Positions 14,280-25,169 are shown, numbered from the stretch's first letter. The stretch is DNA of 64,000 nt from Albula goreensis (GCA_022829145.1 CM040744.1:15863218-15927217); one strand, 5' to 3'. Notes: generated by a model not told the origin, from the sequence alone. Translations and numbers: made by a program.

Positions 14280-17200
14280 GTATGAGCTCAAGGGCACTGG
14301 GGAAGGAGCCTCAATACCTCGATGTTTGTATGCAGTATGCTGCCGATGACACAATCAAAATCTTTCTCATTTCAGGGATTGGCAGCCACTGATTGGCAGC
14401 TCATTGTAGCCCTCTCATCCCATTCTCCTCATCGAGATGGATGGATGGATGGGGGGGATATGAAAGGTGCAAGTCAGAGAGAAAGCTTTAAAAACCTGTG
14501 AAAAGCCCTTGGGGTGATTTATGGAATAATGTGTTCATGGTGCAGCTGGGTCCCAGGCATCACATTACCTGCCATGGCTGGAGATCCACATACTTGACAG
14601 TACAGCATTTGGTCCAGCCTCATCAGGGGGAAGAAGTGAAAAAAACCCTCAACCTTCTTACTCTCCTCTCCTGGCCAGCCAGGCACCTCTGAGATTGGTT
14701 AAACTGTATGTTGACCTTGTTTTCTTCTGAGTCAAAGCTGTATGACTTCCACCTCCTGAGTCTTTTTGAAGTTGGGGGCATGGTGGAGCTAAAAGAACAG
14801 GTAAAAATGGAAAAAGAAAATAAGTTGGGTCCCACTCAGAAGAACACAGATGATGCAAGAGGGGTGAAAGAATAGGATTGAGAAGACTGATAAGGGAACA
14901 TGTGATTGGTTGAAATGTGGACAGGCTTGCTGACTGATGTGATGGCGGGAATGTGATTGCAAATTTATAAATGTTAAAAAATACATACATGTAAGTACAC
15001 TGACAGACGTGGTGGAGTTGGGCCATCATGTCAATATTAATGAGAAAGTGCCTTGGGAGATGTGATGTCTTAATGAGTCTTCCTCTCGGTCTCAGTGCAT
15101 TGGAAATATCTCAGCTGTCCTCTCACGAGTCCCACTGCTTTCGTAAAGACTTCCCAGAGAGGGCAGTCATGACAGCTGAGAACAGGGACAGGAAATAAGT
15201 CTGTCTGCTGGCCATCTCTGGAAAGAATGTGATCTTGGGTTTTGCAGCTGGGTGTGAGAGCCCCACTCTCACCATTACCGGTTATAGGTGGAGGTCTCTA
15301 TTGGGTAGGCAACAATTGTACAGTTGTTGGAGTTGTTTGTGTACGACTTCCACCTCTCATTGAGTCCAAATGAGAGTACTGGCTTGGACTGGAGTGTCCA
15401 TTTAGAATTTTAAGTTAGTCCCATTCGCATTGTATGTTTCAGTCAATCCTTTGTCATGAGGTTCAGTTAAGTTGATCGATCCTTAAAACAGTTTCTCTAT
15501 GTCCTCCTTGGCTCTGGTCTGGTCCCCTATCTTTACTTGGTTTCCATTGTCTGCACAGGCAGACAAAGCAGTTGCTCATGCCATAAAATCTACATTCCTT
15601 TCCAAACTCTGCACACTCTCATTTTCCTTTTTAGCTAGGATAGCTCGTTTGTCGATTCTTTGTTTGTTTTATCTACCATTTCTACTTCATGTTAATTTTC
15701 ATGTGCTGTGGTGCTGTCCATAGATGTGATACATAGCTGAGTTAATTCCCTGGCTTGGCATACCCATTCTGCTTCTCCCAGTAACTTCCCCCATAGGCCT
15801 TTGTGTCAGACACACATCACAATTCCATGTCCGATGCTGCATGAACATGTGGGTAGAATATACTTCTTAAAACGCAGTGTTTCCTATCAGAGTGAGCTGT
15901 TCATTAGCTCCCATCAACCAGTGGATTCATTAACACTCCACTGCTGTAGAGAGGTGTGAATTTCAGAGTTATGCAAGAGACTTAATAAGCCTTAACTATG
16001 TGGGTTTCAGTCCTGTGAGATATAGCTGTGATACCCTCAGGCATGACAGTTTTCTGGAGGAAATCCTTTAATATGTAATACAACTTAATTGCTCTGTATA
16101 AAGGTCAATTAATTAGCCAAAGTCTTGCTCTTCAAGGGGTAGACCACTTATAATTTCTTCTAATTTTACTAAAATTTTGCCTTAATTATCGTGGGTTCTC
16201 ATATTTAGAATCTTTTTTTCCCTTAAAAATGTGTAACCTTTTGTAGTCTTGAAATATACTCCATGCTTTCTGAACTACATTTAAAGTTCACAATGTATTG
16301 CTACAATTTCTCATACTCCTTGGAGGCTTCAGAAAATTAAAATGGTAAATATGCAAATGCTCTATAGAATTGTATGAACTGGATGCAGCGCATACAGTTA
16401 CTGAACTCTTTGGTAAACCTTACATGTAGTCTGCACATCACAGTCTGGGCTGGTTTGTGAAATATGAATTTGAATCTGCTATAGTAGCATGCTAGTTTTA
16501 TGCTTACTGGCAGAATGGGACCAATCTGATGGCAGGTGATGCATTCTGGGAGCTGATGGAGTACCGTTTGTTTAAAAAATACATGATTAATGAAGTGGCT
16601 CTATGATCTTTAAGGGCTTATACAAAGTGAAACAAGGACTTGAAGTGACTTGTAAATCAAATGCTAGTTGACCCACAAACTGGGGAGGGAGGCTGGGACA
16701 GAACTAAAGGTAGTCGCACATTGGTGTTGAATATGATCTGAGGGGGGTCACACACAAACTAATCACCAGCGTGTCACCATATAATAGCTAAGTTACTGAC
16801 TAGATATAAATATGATATAAATGTGTGTTAGCTGGTTCTCTCCAATTTAGGGTGAATGGAATTTTGATTTCCCCTGTCATAAGTCATTTTATTTCAACTT
16901 AGATGAGAAAAACACTCTAACACTTCCAGTCCTGTCCAGTTCATCAGTTAATAGGCACCAGATTTACAACTCCCTGCAAGTCGTGTTGTTCTAGGGCAAT
17001 GGAGCAATGGAGCCAATTTAAATATGAGATCAAGTTCCTGCATATAAACTTTTACCAGAGGGCAAGGAATGCAGTACTTATTTAAAATATTACCCTAAAA
17101 TGTGTAGCTCTTGTCATGTCATGATCTTAATTTGTAGAACCTCTCATTCTGTGATAGTTGAATGGGATTCACAGCACTGAGATTCTTAAAGAAGAGTAGA

Positions 17201-17536
17201 AACTCATCTGACTCCATTTTGGCTCTTTGCTTCCCAGCCATGTTTTCTTGCACTCATCCAAATTTTACCACTTCATTTAATATGGCACATGTTAAGAATA
17301 TATATCCCATGATTTACAGGATATCATTTTTTGCTAAAAGCACAGTTACTTCTCATGCTGGCTTATAGCAATGCTGTCAGCTCTATTGCTTATAAAAGTG
17401 CCTGATAAATGAGTAAATGTAAAATGTTAGCAGTTCTTATTAATCTGTTGAGTGCACTTGTATGCTTTGCTATGAACTGAAAAGAGCTGGCTAAATGAAT
17501 GCAATGTAAAGTAATGGTGTTGTCGTTCTGTTCTAG
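14280..17536 (+). other. Intron 1 (3.3 kb)
   Basis: GT-AG intron in phase 0. A short GATG run lies near 14435-14452. Two L2/SINE tail-like pieces sit at 17388-17426 and 17473-17516, the second ending about 20 bp before the exon 2 acceptor. The open frame on the minus strand near 14658-15029 has no recognisable domain. Nothing else is identified. Confidence 0.85.
17388..17516 (+). mobile_element. L2/SINE 3' tail remnants (two pieces)
   Basis: Two segments, gtgcctgataaatgagtaaa at 17399 and agagctggctaaatgaatgc near 17482, resemble the fish L2/SINE 3' tail (the taaatg-type end followed by TAAATG/TAATG repeats). They probably come from two 5'-truncated insertions or one rearranged copy. They lie directly before exon 2. 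Confidence 0.5.
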
Positions 17537-17616
17537 GTCTTTGACTATGACTTTGGCCTTCAAGATGACTTCATGGGATCCGCTTACCTGTACCTGGAGT
17601 CCCTGGAGCATAAGAG
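17537..17616 (+). CDS. mctp1: mctp1 exon 2: C2 domain 1, Ca2+ loop 3
   Basis: This 80-nt exon starts in phase 0 after ttctgttctag and ends with two bases of an Arg codon before gtccca. It encodes VFDYDFGLQDDFMGSAYLY and the following residues to HK (window residues 49-74), plus a split Arg. DYDFGLQDD carries the loop-3 acidic residues that bind Ca2+ in C2 domains, all present. The sequence is close to mammalian MCTP1 in this stretch. The donor gtccca is weak beyond the GT, but the phase fits exon 3 exactly. Confidence 0.95.
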
Positions 17617-17747
17617 GTCCCACCTTAGTCATTCTTTCATTATTGATTCATTCATTCCATCTCATGCAGTTCTATATTAATTATAATGTCTCTCATAATG
17701 CATCTACCATCCTTCGCGTGTGTTTCTTTCACATTTATGATGCAACA

Positions 17748-17761
17748 GTGCCATCTAGTGG
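17748..17761 (-). promoter_or_regulatory. CTCF core motif, full consensus match
   Basis: The minus strand reads ccactagatggcac, matching all 14 positions of CCASYAGRKGGCAS. A weaker related copy follows 116 bp downstream. Match by sequence only. Confidence 0.55.
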
Positions 17762-17863
17762 TTGGCCATATGTGACGCTGTTTTCAGTGGAATGTGTAGT
17801 ATGATTAGTCCCATCTCCATTATTTCTGTGGGTCTTTTTTATATCCTTATTTTTGATGTGACA

Positions 17864-17877
17864 ATGCCATCTAGTGT
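17864..17877 (-). promoter_or_regulatory. CTCF-like motif, weaker copy
   Basis: The minus strand reads acactagatggcat, 12 of 14 positions of the consensus. The surrounding bases (tgatg, then caatgccatctag) resemble those of the 17748 site, which suggests a local duplication. Confidence 0.35.
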
Positions 17878-18101
17878 GTTTGTGTAATATTGCATTCAGT
17901 TGACCGTTTATTAATTAGTATTCTTACTATGATAGATTATCGGACCACTGATCCAAGAATTATGTAGTATACAGCAAATCCTATTTTAATACAGTATTTC
18001 AAGTCTTTGTAATTTATAAGCTAATAATTGACACTCAAACAGCCATACTTTTGAAATTTTTGAAAAAAATTCAGTTTGATCCTGTAACTGTGCATGTACA
18101 G

Positions 18102-18213
18102 GATGTTGGATGTGACTCTGGATTTGAAGGACCCCCAGTACCCTGATCATGACCTGGGGACCATTGAGCTGGCTGTCACCCTGTCCCCCAAAGAAGGGGA
18201 CTTCAGAGAGGCA
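18102..18213 (+). CDS. mctp1: mctp1 exon 3: end of C2 domain 1
   Basis: This 112-nt exon follows catgtacag. Its first base completes the split Arg codon, and it ends in phase 0 before the strong donor gtaagt. It encodes window residues 75-112, including MLDVTLDLKDP, YPDHDLGTIELAVTLSPKEG and DFREA. This is the last strand of C2 domain 1 and the start of the linker to C2 domain 2. PDHDLG is shared with mammalian MCTP1 and MCTP2. Confidence 0.95.
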
Positions 18214-20502
18214 GTAAGTGACCCTGATTCTTCCTCTCTACCTCCCTTTCCATTCCTTTTCTGCCTGGCCTCCTCAACTTTGAGTTTCTCCCCCTCTAGC
18301 CCTGATTGGCTCCCTTGGTGAGCCTCATTACCAATCAAGGTACAAGGCTCCTAAAGGAACCAATCATGGCAAAGAGAGAGAAACATAGGAGCCTTGTGAT
18401 TGGTTGGCAAAGCTACATTACAGTAGGAGTAAACAACTCACATATCTTTACAGCCATTTGCTGAAGGCACTGTTTCTCCCATCTTCCTGAACTGAGAACC
18501 AAATTATTGAGATTGTTCCTTCAGGCTGATCCCTCACTCACACTAATAGATTGTTCTCTGCTGTCCCATTTGTAATGGAACGGATCATTGAGGCCTATAC
18601 CAGGCTGAACTGTGTTCTCCTCTATGTAAACTCCATGACTGAGCGGACGGATTTGCACTCCAAGGACCATCACCAAGATTTCCTGAGGCAGGAATCATTC
18701 CCTGCCTCTCAGCATTAGCCGCTACATGCTAACCATGTTTCCCACCCAAACTATACATCGGATTAGCACGTAAAAATCTAACCCTGTTGAATGCTTGGTT
18801 GACTGTACTGTACAGTAGTTCAGCTACGCTTAATAAAAACTGTGTTCCCCAACAGACAACAGAGCCCAAAGCTCATCGTTGGAGGCCTTACATAGCGACA
18901 GTGAGTCCAGTGGTAGATTTCAGTAGCCTACACTATCCTCATTGGTCCCTTAAGCCAGCTTCCATCTAGAATGAATTAGCCTCCAAGTTAATCCCATGCC
19001 TAGCCCCTACTCTGTTCCTTGTTGAACCAACTTACTGAATATGTTTGTATTCATTTTTTACCTCTGTATTTTATTGTGCTGTAATGCTGATGTATACTGT
19101 ATGACATACTTTGGTTTAAGAAATTGGGTCCTGTTTAGTTTTTTTTTTTATTATTCATTGTAGCATCAAATTGACTTCAAAAGACATCGAGTTCAGAGCT
19201 GGAGAAAGACAAAAAATGTAACTTTGGTCCTTTTGGTTGTTCATAACTCAATAAATGATAATGAATCAAGGCACTTAAACAGCCAGACATGTCGTTTTAA
19301 TTTTGTTTTGTTCCAAAGAATTGCATACCTTGCCAGATGTCGATGGGACCCGACTGTTAGGCAGACAATTCACTGCACTTAAGTAAATGATAAACTGGCT
19401 TCCAGATGGCTTAAGCCCTGTCTTAACCTGGAATGGATCCATCTCTCGGTTGTTGGAAATTAATTTCTATTATAAGATCAGACTGTTCTAAAAATGTATA
19501 CTTCTCTGGATTCACTGGCTACAAATGAATCATCATTTTTTACACCAAAATATTTTTCTTATTTTAATTTGATCCTGTGTATTATATTTAAACACTGGAT
19601 TCACTCATGGAACATGTTTTGTTCTATTTTACCTTGGTCTTAGAATTAAAAAAAACCTTTTGAACAAACAAATTTCATTAGCAAAGCTTCACCTGCTTTG
19701 GAATACTCTCATAGTTGAATTGATAATTGAATACGTATTCTGTAGCACCATCAGGTGGACAAAAGTGAAATAAACCTAATGTACAGTGGAGTTGTGCTCC
19801 CGATATTGATTTTACAAAATGACAGTTGAAATGTTTCCAATTGGTTTGCCATGTACATATACCATGGTCCTTGAATAATGTTAAAATGATATTGCCTTTT
19901 AAAATGTTTTGTTCTTTACATGAATTCTTGTAGCGTATGTATGATGTAGTGTGAAGTAGTTTGGAGAGCTCAGATGGATGTGGACATGTTGATTTTTATA
20001 ACACTGGACACTAAGTGAGAATGTCACCTTTGTCCAAAGTAGATCACATTGATGTAGACATAGGAATATTTTTTTCCAGATTTTTCAAAAGACCAGGCCC
20101 TGTCCAAGTGACAACTGATTGACAATGTGAGTTTTCTGTATCCATGCTGTAATTTAGGTGAAGGAGGGAAGAAAATGATTTTAGATTTCTTTGACACAGC
20201 CCCAAGTAGTTTCCTCTGGGGCAAACGCAAACTTCATAAAGAGACATCTTTGTCCTAATATTGGGGAATTCCAAAGCAAGCGTGTGTGATTTTTTTTTGT
20301 GCGCGTGTGTATGTTTGTGTGTGTGTTTATGAGGCACACATATATACCTGTCTCTTTGAGTGTACATAGTATATATGGGCTGTGGGTAGTAACGTGTTTG
20401 GCCGCGTGTGACCCTGCTGCACCCGGGCTGCCCTTTGACCTTTTGGCTCCGCCTCACCCCCTCAAAGGAGGGGGTTATTAAACTGCTTTATCTCATTTAC
20501 AG
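18214..20502 (+). other. Intron 3 (2.3 kb)
   Basis: GT-AG intron in phase 0. An imperfect inverted repeat with a short spacer lies at 18330-18404. A TG-rich patch is found near 20281-20330. The remainder is AT-rich with no other feature seen. Confidence 0.85.
18330..18404. repeat. Imperfect inverted repeat (hairpin) with CCAAT-like arms
   Basis: The left arm (18330-18353) reads accaatcaaggtacaaggct plus ccta. The right arm (18386-18404) reads taggagccttgtgattggt. They pair over 19 bp apart from a 5-base insertion in the left arm, with a loop of about 32 bp. It may be the remnant of a small foldback element. Confidence 0.75.
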
Positions 20503-20541
20503 ACCATGCTATTGAGAAGGAGCTGGAAAAGATCCAGTAAG
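20503..20541 (+). CDS. mctp1: mctp1 exon 4: 39-nt microexon, basic linker
   Basis: This 39-nt exon lies between catttacag and gtaatt and is in phase 0 at both ends. It encodes the 13 residues TMLLRRSWKRSSK (window residues 113-125), a strongly basic, Ser-containing linker between C2 domains 1 and 2. Mammalian MCTP1 has almost the same stretch at this place. Skipping it would keep the frame, so it may be alternatively spliced; mammalian MCTP1 is also alternatively spliced in this linker. It is too short to find by open-frame length and was recognised by translation. Confidence 0.88.
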
Positions 20542-23500
20542 GTAATTCACAGCATGTCCCCCCTTCTCCCAGTGCTCTGTGCTACATGAAGAATGGGTCT
20601 TTCCTTGCGTCTTCTTGCTTGTGTCTCCAAAATCAGCAATCATCCTGATCAGTCTTCAGTCCTTTTTTTATTTCTCCACTGTTTATTTTTGACAAGCTGC
20701 AATATATGAAGTGTATAAACCCATTGGTACAACTTGAAAACCATGGTAACAGTAGGGAGAGAAATCCACATAGTATATATGATAGCTGCGTTTTTAGTTT
20801 GTTAATTTTGAGATGATACATGTTTTCATGAACAAAAAAGTATTCATTCAGAACTCTGTAAAATTGTCTGTTTATAGTCTTGCAAGTTTGAACTTGTCTT
20901 CTTAAGTTAAATTATAGTTTAAGACTTATGTCCTACGTTTGATGAAAACATTCAACAACTTTCCTGATCACCACTATTGGGTGTTAAGGGAAATGATCCA
21001 ATTATTGAAAGTAATCGGTACATCTTTTTGGTAATTGCTCCTTCAATGCAAAAACAATCCTGATTACTGTCATATTGACTGCTGTATAAATTAAAATGAT
21101 AAACGTATCCAAGGACGGAAACAGTTATTCAGCTCTGCTGAATATGACTGAACAGTTTCTTATAGGATTACTGAGGTGGAATATATGATGGTTTAATCAG
21201 TTTCTTCACAAATGTGGAAGTGTTACTCTCACTGGCACACAAACACTGAACTAATCCGGCTAAAGAATTGTCAACACACATCTATACAGCATCAAAGCCC
21301 AATGCTCAGTAATACAATGTAAAATTTGCAAAGCAAGCTTGATGTTGTCTCTCTGTGTGTCTTCCAGTGATAGGCTGTGTTCGTCTGGTGTTGGCCTGTG
21401 AGGAAAAACACTTTCATGTCTGTTACATCACTGTGTAAACCCTCATGTATTTGACCAGGAACACAATAGCTGACAAAAGCTACAGAGCATGCTCAGTATA
21501 TTGCAGCTAATGGGTCAGAAAATAAAGCCTTTGCTCAGCCACATGTGACTCCTTCCATTGTCATACCTCTCTCTGCCTGCAGGGGGGGACTGCACAGCTG
21601 GGTTAGCTGACTGCGCAGATTACCCATCTGTGGGCTAGGGAGGCAGTGGAGCGGCCTACTCAGAGTCTGTATAGGAGGGGTCAGGACTACGCCCACCTTT
21701 GCCTGGACAACCAATAAGATCAGCTCTTTAAAAAAATAAAAACATTTCGGAGTTGGAACAAAAGTGGGGATGGCATAGTAGCGTAGGTTGGCTCACATAT
21801 AACTAATGGTTACAAAACTGATAATAAACCAGGTGGTAGGCTGATGCTGATGAATCTCATGTTTCTCGGGTGAAATGTGGGCAACGATAAACCACCTAAG
21901 CCAACCAAACCCACCTTCAGAAATTTGCAGGCACCAATCAAATTGCAGAAAGCCAAGGCTAGAAAAGTCAGTGAAGTAATCCAAATATTCTGTCAGACAT
22001 ATAGCACTGTCTGGAGACTTATGAAAATGGTATCTGTGAGAAGTAGCCCAGAAGAGGCTTTGAAGTAAGGGCAGGAGAGTGGTGGGTATTTTGCTCCCAT
22101 AATGACCTATGTTGGTAACTCCTAAGTCCTGATGTTCGCTTCACAACACACATCCTATGAGTTCTCATCTTTGTCTTGCAATTTGGTCTTTTTTTTCTCA
22201 CCCTGTTCCTCAAGAATTGTGTGACTTTATTTCCTTTGCTTTGGTTTCGTTTAATTTTTATTTAGTATTTTCTTTTTACCAGGGAAGCACAATGGTCCAG
22301 AGTCAGTCTCTCTCTTGGGTCTATGCATGTGGAAACTTTTGGCTCTGTTTTTCTCTGGGCGGTCCCTTGTATTGGGGTCTCAAAATAGTGCAGCTTGTTT
22401 CTTGGTCATCTGACAGCCTGAAGATATAGTTTTCAAGAAATTCTTTAACATTTTCTCCTTCTCTGTTGCATTTCTCGTGGTGGGTAACTGTATTGCCGTA
22501 AACACTGTGCGAACACATCCTCACTTAACAGTTTAAGACTATCGTTGGGACTATCGTTGGGTCTGATGTCATTTACTAACGAGCAGCATTGTTCCCGTCT
22601 CACTTTAGCAGCGATGTCGAGGTTAAACGACGCTCTGTACCTTTTGATGTAGCTTTGACAAAAGGCATCAGGATAAAAAAACCTCAAAAAACATAAAAGC
22701 ATCTCTCTGCACAGCGCGGAAGGACGTCCCGCTGAACGCCGCGTCCAACCAAACCTTTGAAGTTCTAAATTGGGCCAGCAGGGGCTTGACTGGGGAATTG
22801 AGCCCAACGCCAACAGCTCCTCTAACAAACTTCACTTCTGAGGTCTCCGTGTTTATTTTTATATACGTCTCTATTTAATGAACCTCTGATAAACCATAGC
22901 CTTAATGGATGCATACAGTACAATAGGAGGGGGGAAATACAGTGCAAGGCGAATGTACAGAACCTACTCCAGCCCTCTTTTTCAAAGTGATACTTTCTTT
23001 TAGAAGTTGAAGAGTTCAGGCGCAGCACTTTGTATTTGTTCTTAAGTTAATTGTTTTTTTTTTATATCATTATTATTATTGTGTGATTTTTGAATCCGGC
23101 TGGTATTTTTAATTGTCTTGCTTGGCCTACTTTGGCCTGGGTTTTCATTTCAAATCCAAATCTTTGGCGGTTTTTGTTTACGTAATGAGCAATCTGTAGC
23201 AACAAAACAATAACAAGCCCTTTCAATTAGGCCTCCTCTGGAATATGATTCTGCCTATCCTCCATTTGCATACTGTATGTTCATGTGAATAATATATTGA
23301 GTGGGAATATTCATGTCAAGTCCCACTCAGGCTCTCTCGGTGTTTAATGTCTGGAGAAAATGAATTAGAGGCTTGCTGGAGATCAAAGCTCCATGATTCA
23401 AGGGAGAGTTTGTTCAGAGTTTAATCAAATTCATTTGAAATAAAAACAATGCAAATCAGTTTCCCAAACTGTAAAGGAAAGATAACTTGTATAAATGCTT

Positions 23501-24143
23501 TTGTTAGACAAATAAGTACAGACTTTCCCACTCTCCTGAATAAATAAACACAATACATCTTGCACAGAGGTTAAATCTGCCCTCTCAAAATGTTGTAAGC
23601 TCAATCAAGTCAACTTGACGCTCTTTCTTGAAGATCAGTGGCAATTATGTATAAATGTAATGCATTGTAGCTGAAGAAGCGTACAGAAGCAATTTGGAAT
23701 AACAGACTAGTTTAGTTGTGGGAGCGCCATCTCATGACTGATAATGATGGAGCTGAAACAAATAATTTTGTTATCGTAATTACAGAGTGAATATCTGTCG
23801 TGCTCCATTTTGTGTGATATTCTGCTATGTTCACGGTCTGATGCTGCTCAGCACTCAGTGTATGTGCATTACTGTATTTTACTGTACAGACTGAAGCAAA
23901 AATTCAACAGTATTTTCAGACATATGTACTAAATAGCGTGGAAAGACAGTACTTTGCACTGTAGAGTTTGTGATACAGCTCAGAAAGGAATACATGTGGA
24001 CCCTGGGAGTGGTGTGTTTCTTTTGCTCAGGGCCTTGTTTTTAATGTTTGACCATGTTCTGATGCTTGTGTTTCTGTGCGTGTGTGTGTGTTTCTGTGCT
24101 TGTGTATGTTTGCTCGTGCGTTTGTGTGTGCTTGGTGTAACAG
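20542..24143 (+). other. Intron 4 (3.6 kb)
   Basis: GT-AG intron in phase 0. I did not find a counterpart of the mammalian optional exon of this linker. On the minus strand, 22445-22828 is open for 127 codons without a known domain. The stretch 23140-23460 is unique and contains octamer-like and SOX-like motifs. The acceptor is preceded by a TG-rich tract (24076-24139). Confidence 0.8.
23140..23460. promoter_or_regulatory. Candidate enhancer-like block with POU and SOX motifs
   Basis: An exact octamer atttgcat lies at 23264-23271 and its reverse form atgcaaat at 23449-23456. A SOX-like caacaaaacaataacaag and TAAT-type homeodomain cores (gtaatgagc, caattagg) lie between 23180 and 23240. The block is unique and not repeat-derived as far as I can see. 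Regulatory function is inference only. Confidence 0.3.
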
Positions 24144-24308
24144 CACCAGAGCCTGAGGCTCTCAGATGTGCACCGTAAGGCCCAGCTTTGGAGGGGCATC
24201 GTCAGCATCAGCCTCATCGAAGGTCGTAACCTCCAGCCCATGGACACCAATGGCCTTAGCGACCCTTACGTCAAGTTCCGCATGGGACATCAGAAATACA
24301 AGAGCAAG
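24144..24308 (+). CDS. mctp1: mctp1 exon 5: start of C2 domain 2
   Basis: This 165-nt exon follows ttggtgtaacag and ends before gtgctc, in phase 0 at both ends. It encodes window residues 126-180: the linker HQSLRLSDVHRK, the first strand LWRGIVSISLIEGRNL, the Ca2+ loop 1 PMDTNGLSDPYVKF and the following strand. Both loop-1 aspartates (MDTNG and SDPY) are present. An alternative acceptor six bases downstream (caccag) would drop two residues (His-Gln) in frame. The pyrimidine tract is unusual, being a TG-rich run rather than a C/T run. Confidence 0.95.
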
Positions 24309-24463
24309 GTGCTCACATCCCTGTTACTCACTTATTGACAGAATTAGCAGTATTTTGCTATACTACCATTGTTACTGCTCTTTATCTCCTTAGTCCTCCT
24401 CCTGCTTCTCTTCCTCCCCTTCATTGTCCTCATTCTCCTCTCCATGTTCCTTGTGGTCGGTAG
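24309..24463 (+). other. Intron 5 (155 bp)
   Basis: The shortest intron of the window, GT-AG in phase 0, with a pyrimidine-rich run of cctcctcctgcttctcttcc type before the acceptor ggtcggtag. No other feature. Confidence 0.92.
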
Positions 24464-24594
24464 ACTATACCCAAAACCCTGAACCCCCAGTGGAGGGAGC
24501 AGTTTGACTTCCACCTATACGAAGAGCAGGGCGGCTTCATCGACATCACCGTGTGGGACAAAGATGCGGGCAAAAGGGACGATTTCATGGGCAG
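24464..24594 (+). CDS. mctp1: mctp1 exon 6: C2 domain 2, Ca2+ loop 3
   Basis: This 131-nt exon starts in phase 0 after ggtcggtag and ends with two bases of an Arg codon before gtgggt. It encodes window residues 181-223, including PKTLNPQWREQFDFHLYEE and GGFIDITVWDKDAGKRDDF. The loop-3 acidic residues (W-D-K-D ... D-D) are intact, so this C2 domain should bind Ca2+. In this stretch it matches mammalian MCTP1 much better than MCTP2, which lacks this acidic pattern. Confidence 0.97.
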
Positions 24595-24700
24595 GTGGGT
24601 GACTGATCTGCAGTTAGGCATCATGCAGCGTGACTGTCACACAGTTCCTAATCTCACCCTGTCTCAGCACAGGGTGTCCCCTAATGGATACTGTTTTATA

Positions 24701-24905
24701 TTAGGGGTCACAAATCCAGTCCTGGAGGCCTCATTTTTGTCATTCTCTCTCAATCAGCAGCCACTGTAGCCTTGGAAACAATGTGTGCAGACCCTTAAGC
24801 CAATCAAAAAATTAATTATTAAAATTAATCACTGAAGTGCTGAAATACACTGAGAACCAGCAGGCACTGTGGCCCTCCAGGACTTGAGCCTGACGCCTCT
24901 ACTAT
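24701..24905. mobile_element. MITE-like element with imperfect inverted ends
   Basis: The left end aggggtcacaaatccagtcc and tggaggcc is the imperfect inverse of the right end ggccctccaggacttgagcc and tgacgcctct. The interior is AT-rich (aattaattattaaaattaat). The ends resemble hAT-type ends found in fish repeats that begin CAGGGGT. No clean target duplication was found. Confidence 0.5.
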
Positions 24906-25155
24906 AGACAGTCCCTTGCGTGCAGAAACACCCACAGCACTGAATCACTCAGAAGGTGAACTAAAATAAGGGACTCTGGCCAGTCAAGCAGTCAGATTTG
25001 CCCAAAGGATAAACTAGAATTAATGTGAGCGTTATGTTTGGGTGTCTCTGATTGGCTAAAGTTAATGTAGACTAATGTCTGAGTCTATCTCATTGGCTGG
25101 TGTTGCTTAGCCTGCTGCTCCACATATAGAACAGAGTGATTATACCCCTGCTTGT

Positions 25156-25169
25156 CCAGGAGGGGGCAG
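25156..25169 (+). promoter_or_regulatory. CTCF-like core motif
   Basis: ccaggagggggcag matches 13 of 14 positions of CCASYAGRKGGCAS on the + strand. Sequence match only. Confidence 0.45.

Larger units (their letters stand above)
17617..18101 (+). other. Intron 2 (485 bp)
   Basis: Short GT-AG intron in phase 2. It holds two related segments with gccatctagtg, at 17748 and 17864, which are CTCF-like motifs on the minus strand. The rest is AT-rich with no named feature. Confidence 0.85.

Noticed and set aside
19741..19760. CTCF-like caccatcaggtggac
   Set aside because: It mismatches the consensus at two or more key positions, too weak to list.
21770..21870. SINE head (gggatggcatagtagcgtag)
   Set aside because: It resembles a tRNA-derived head, but no A/B box pair or tail could be seen, so it was not listed as an element.
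20542..24143. Fish counterpart of the optional mammalian exon in the C2-1/C2-2 linker
   Set aside because: No matching peptide flanked by splice sites was seen in the + frames of this intron.
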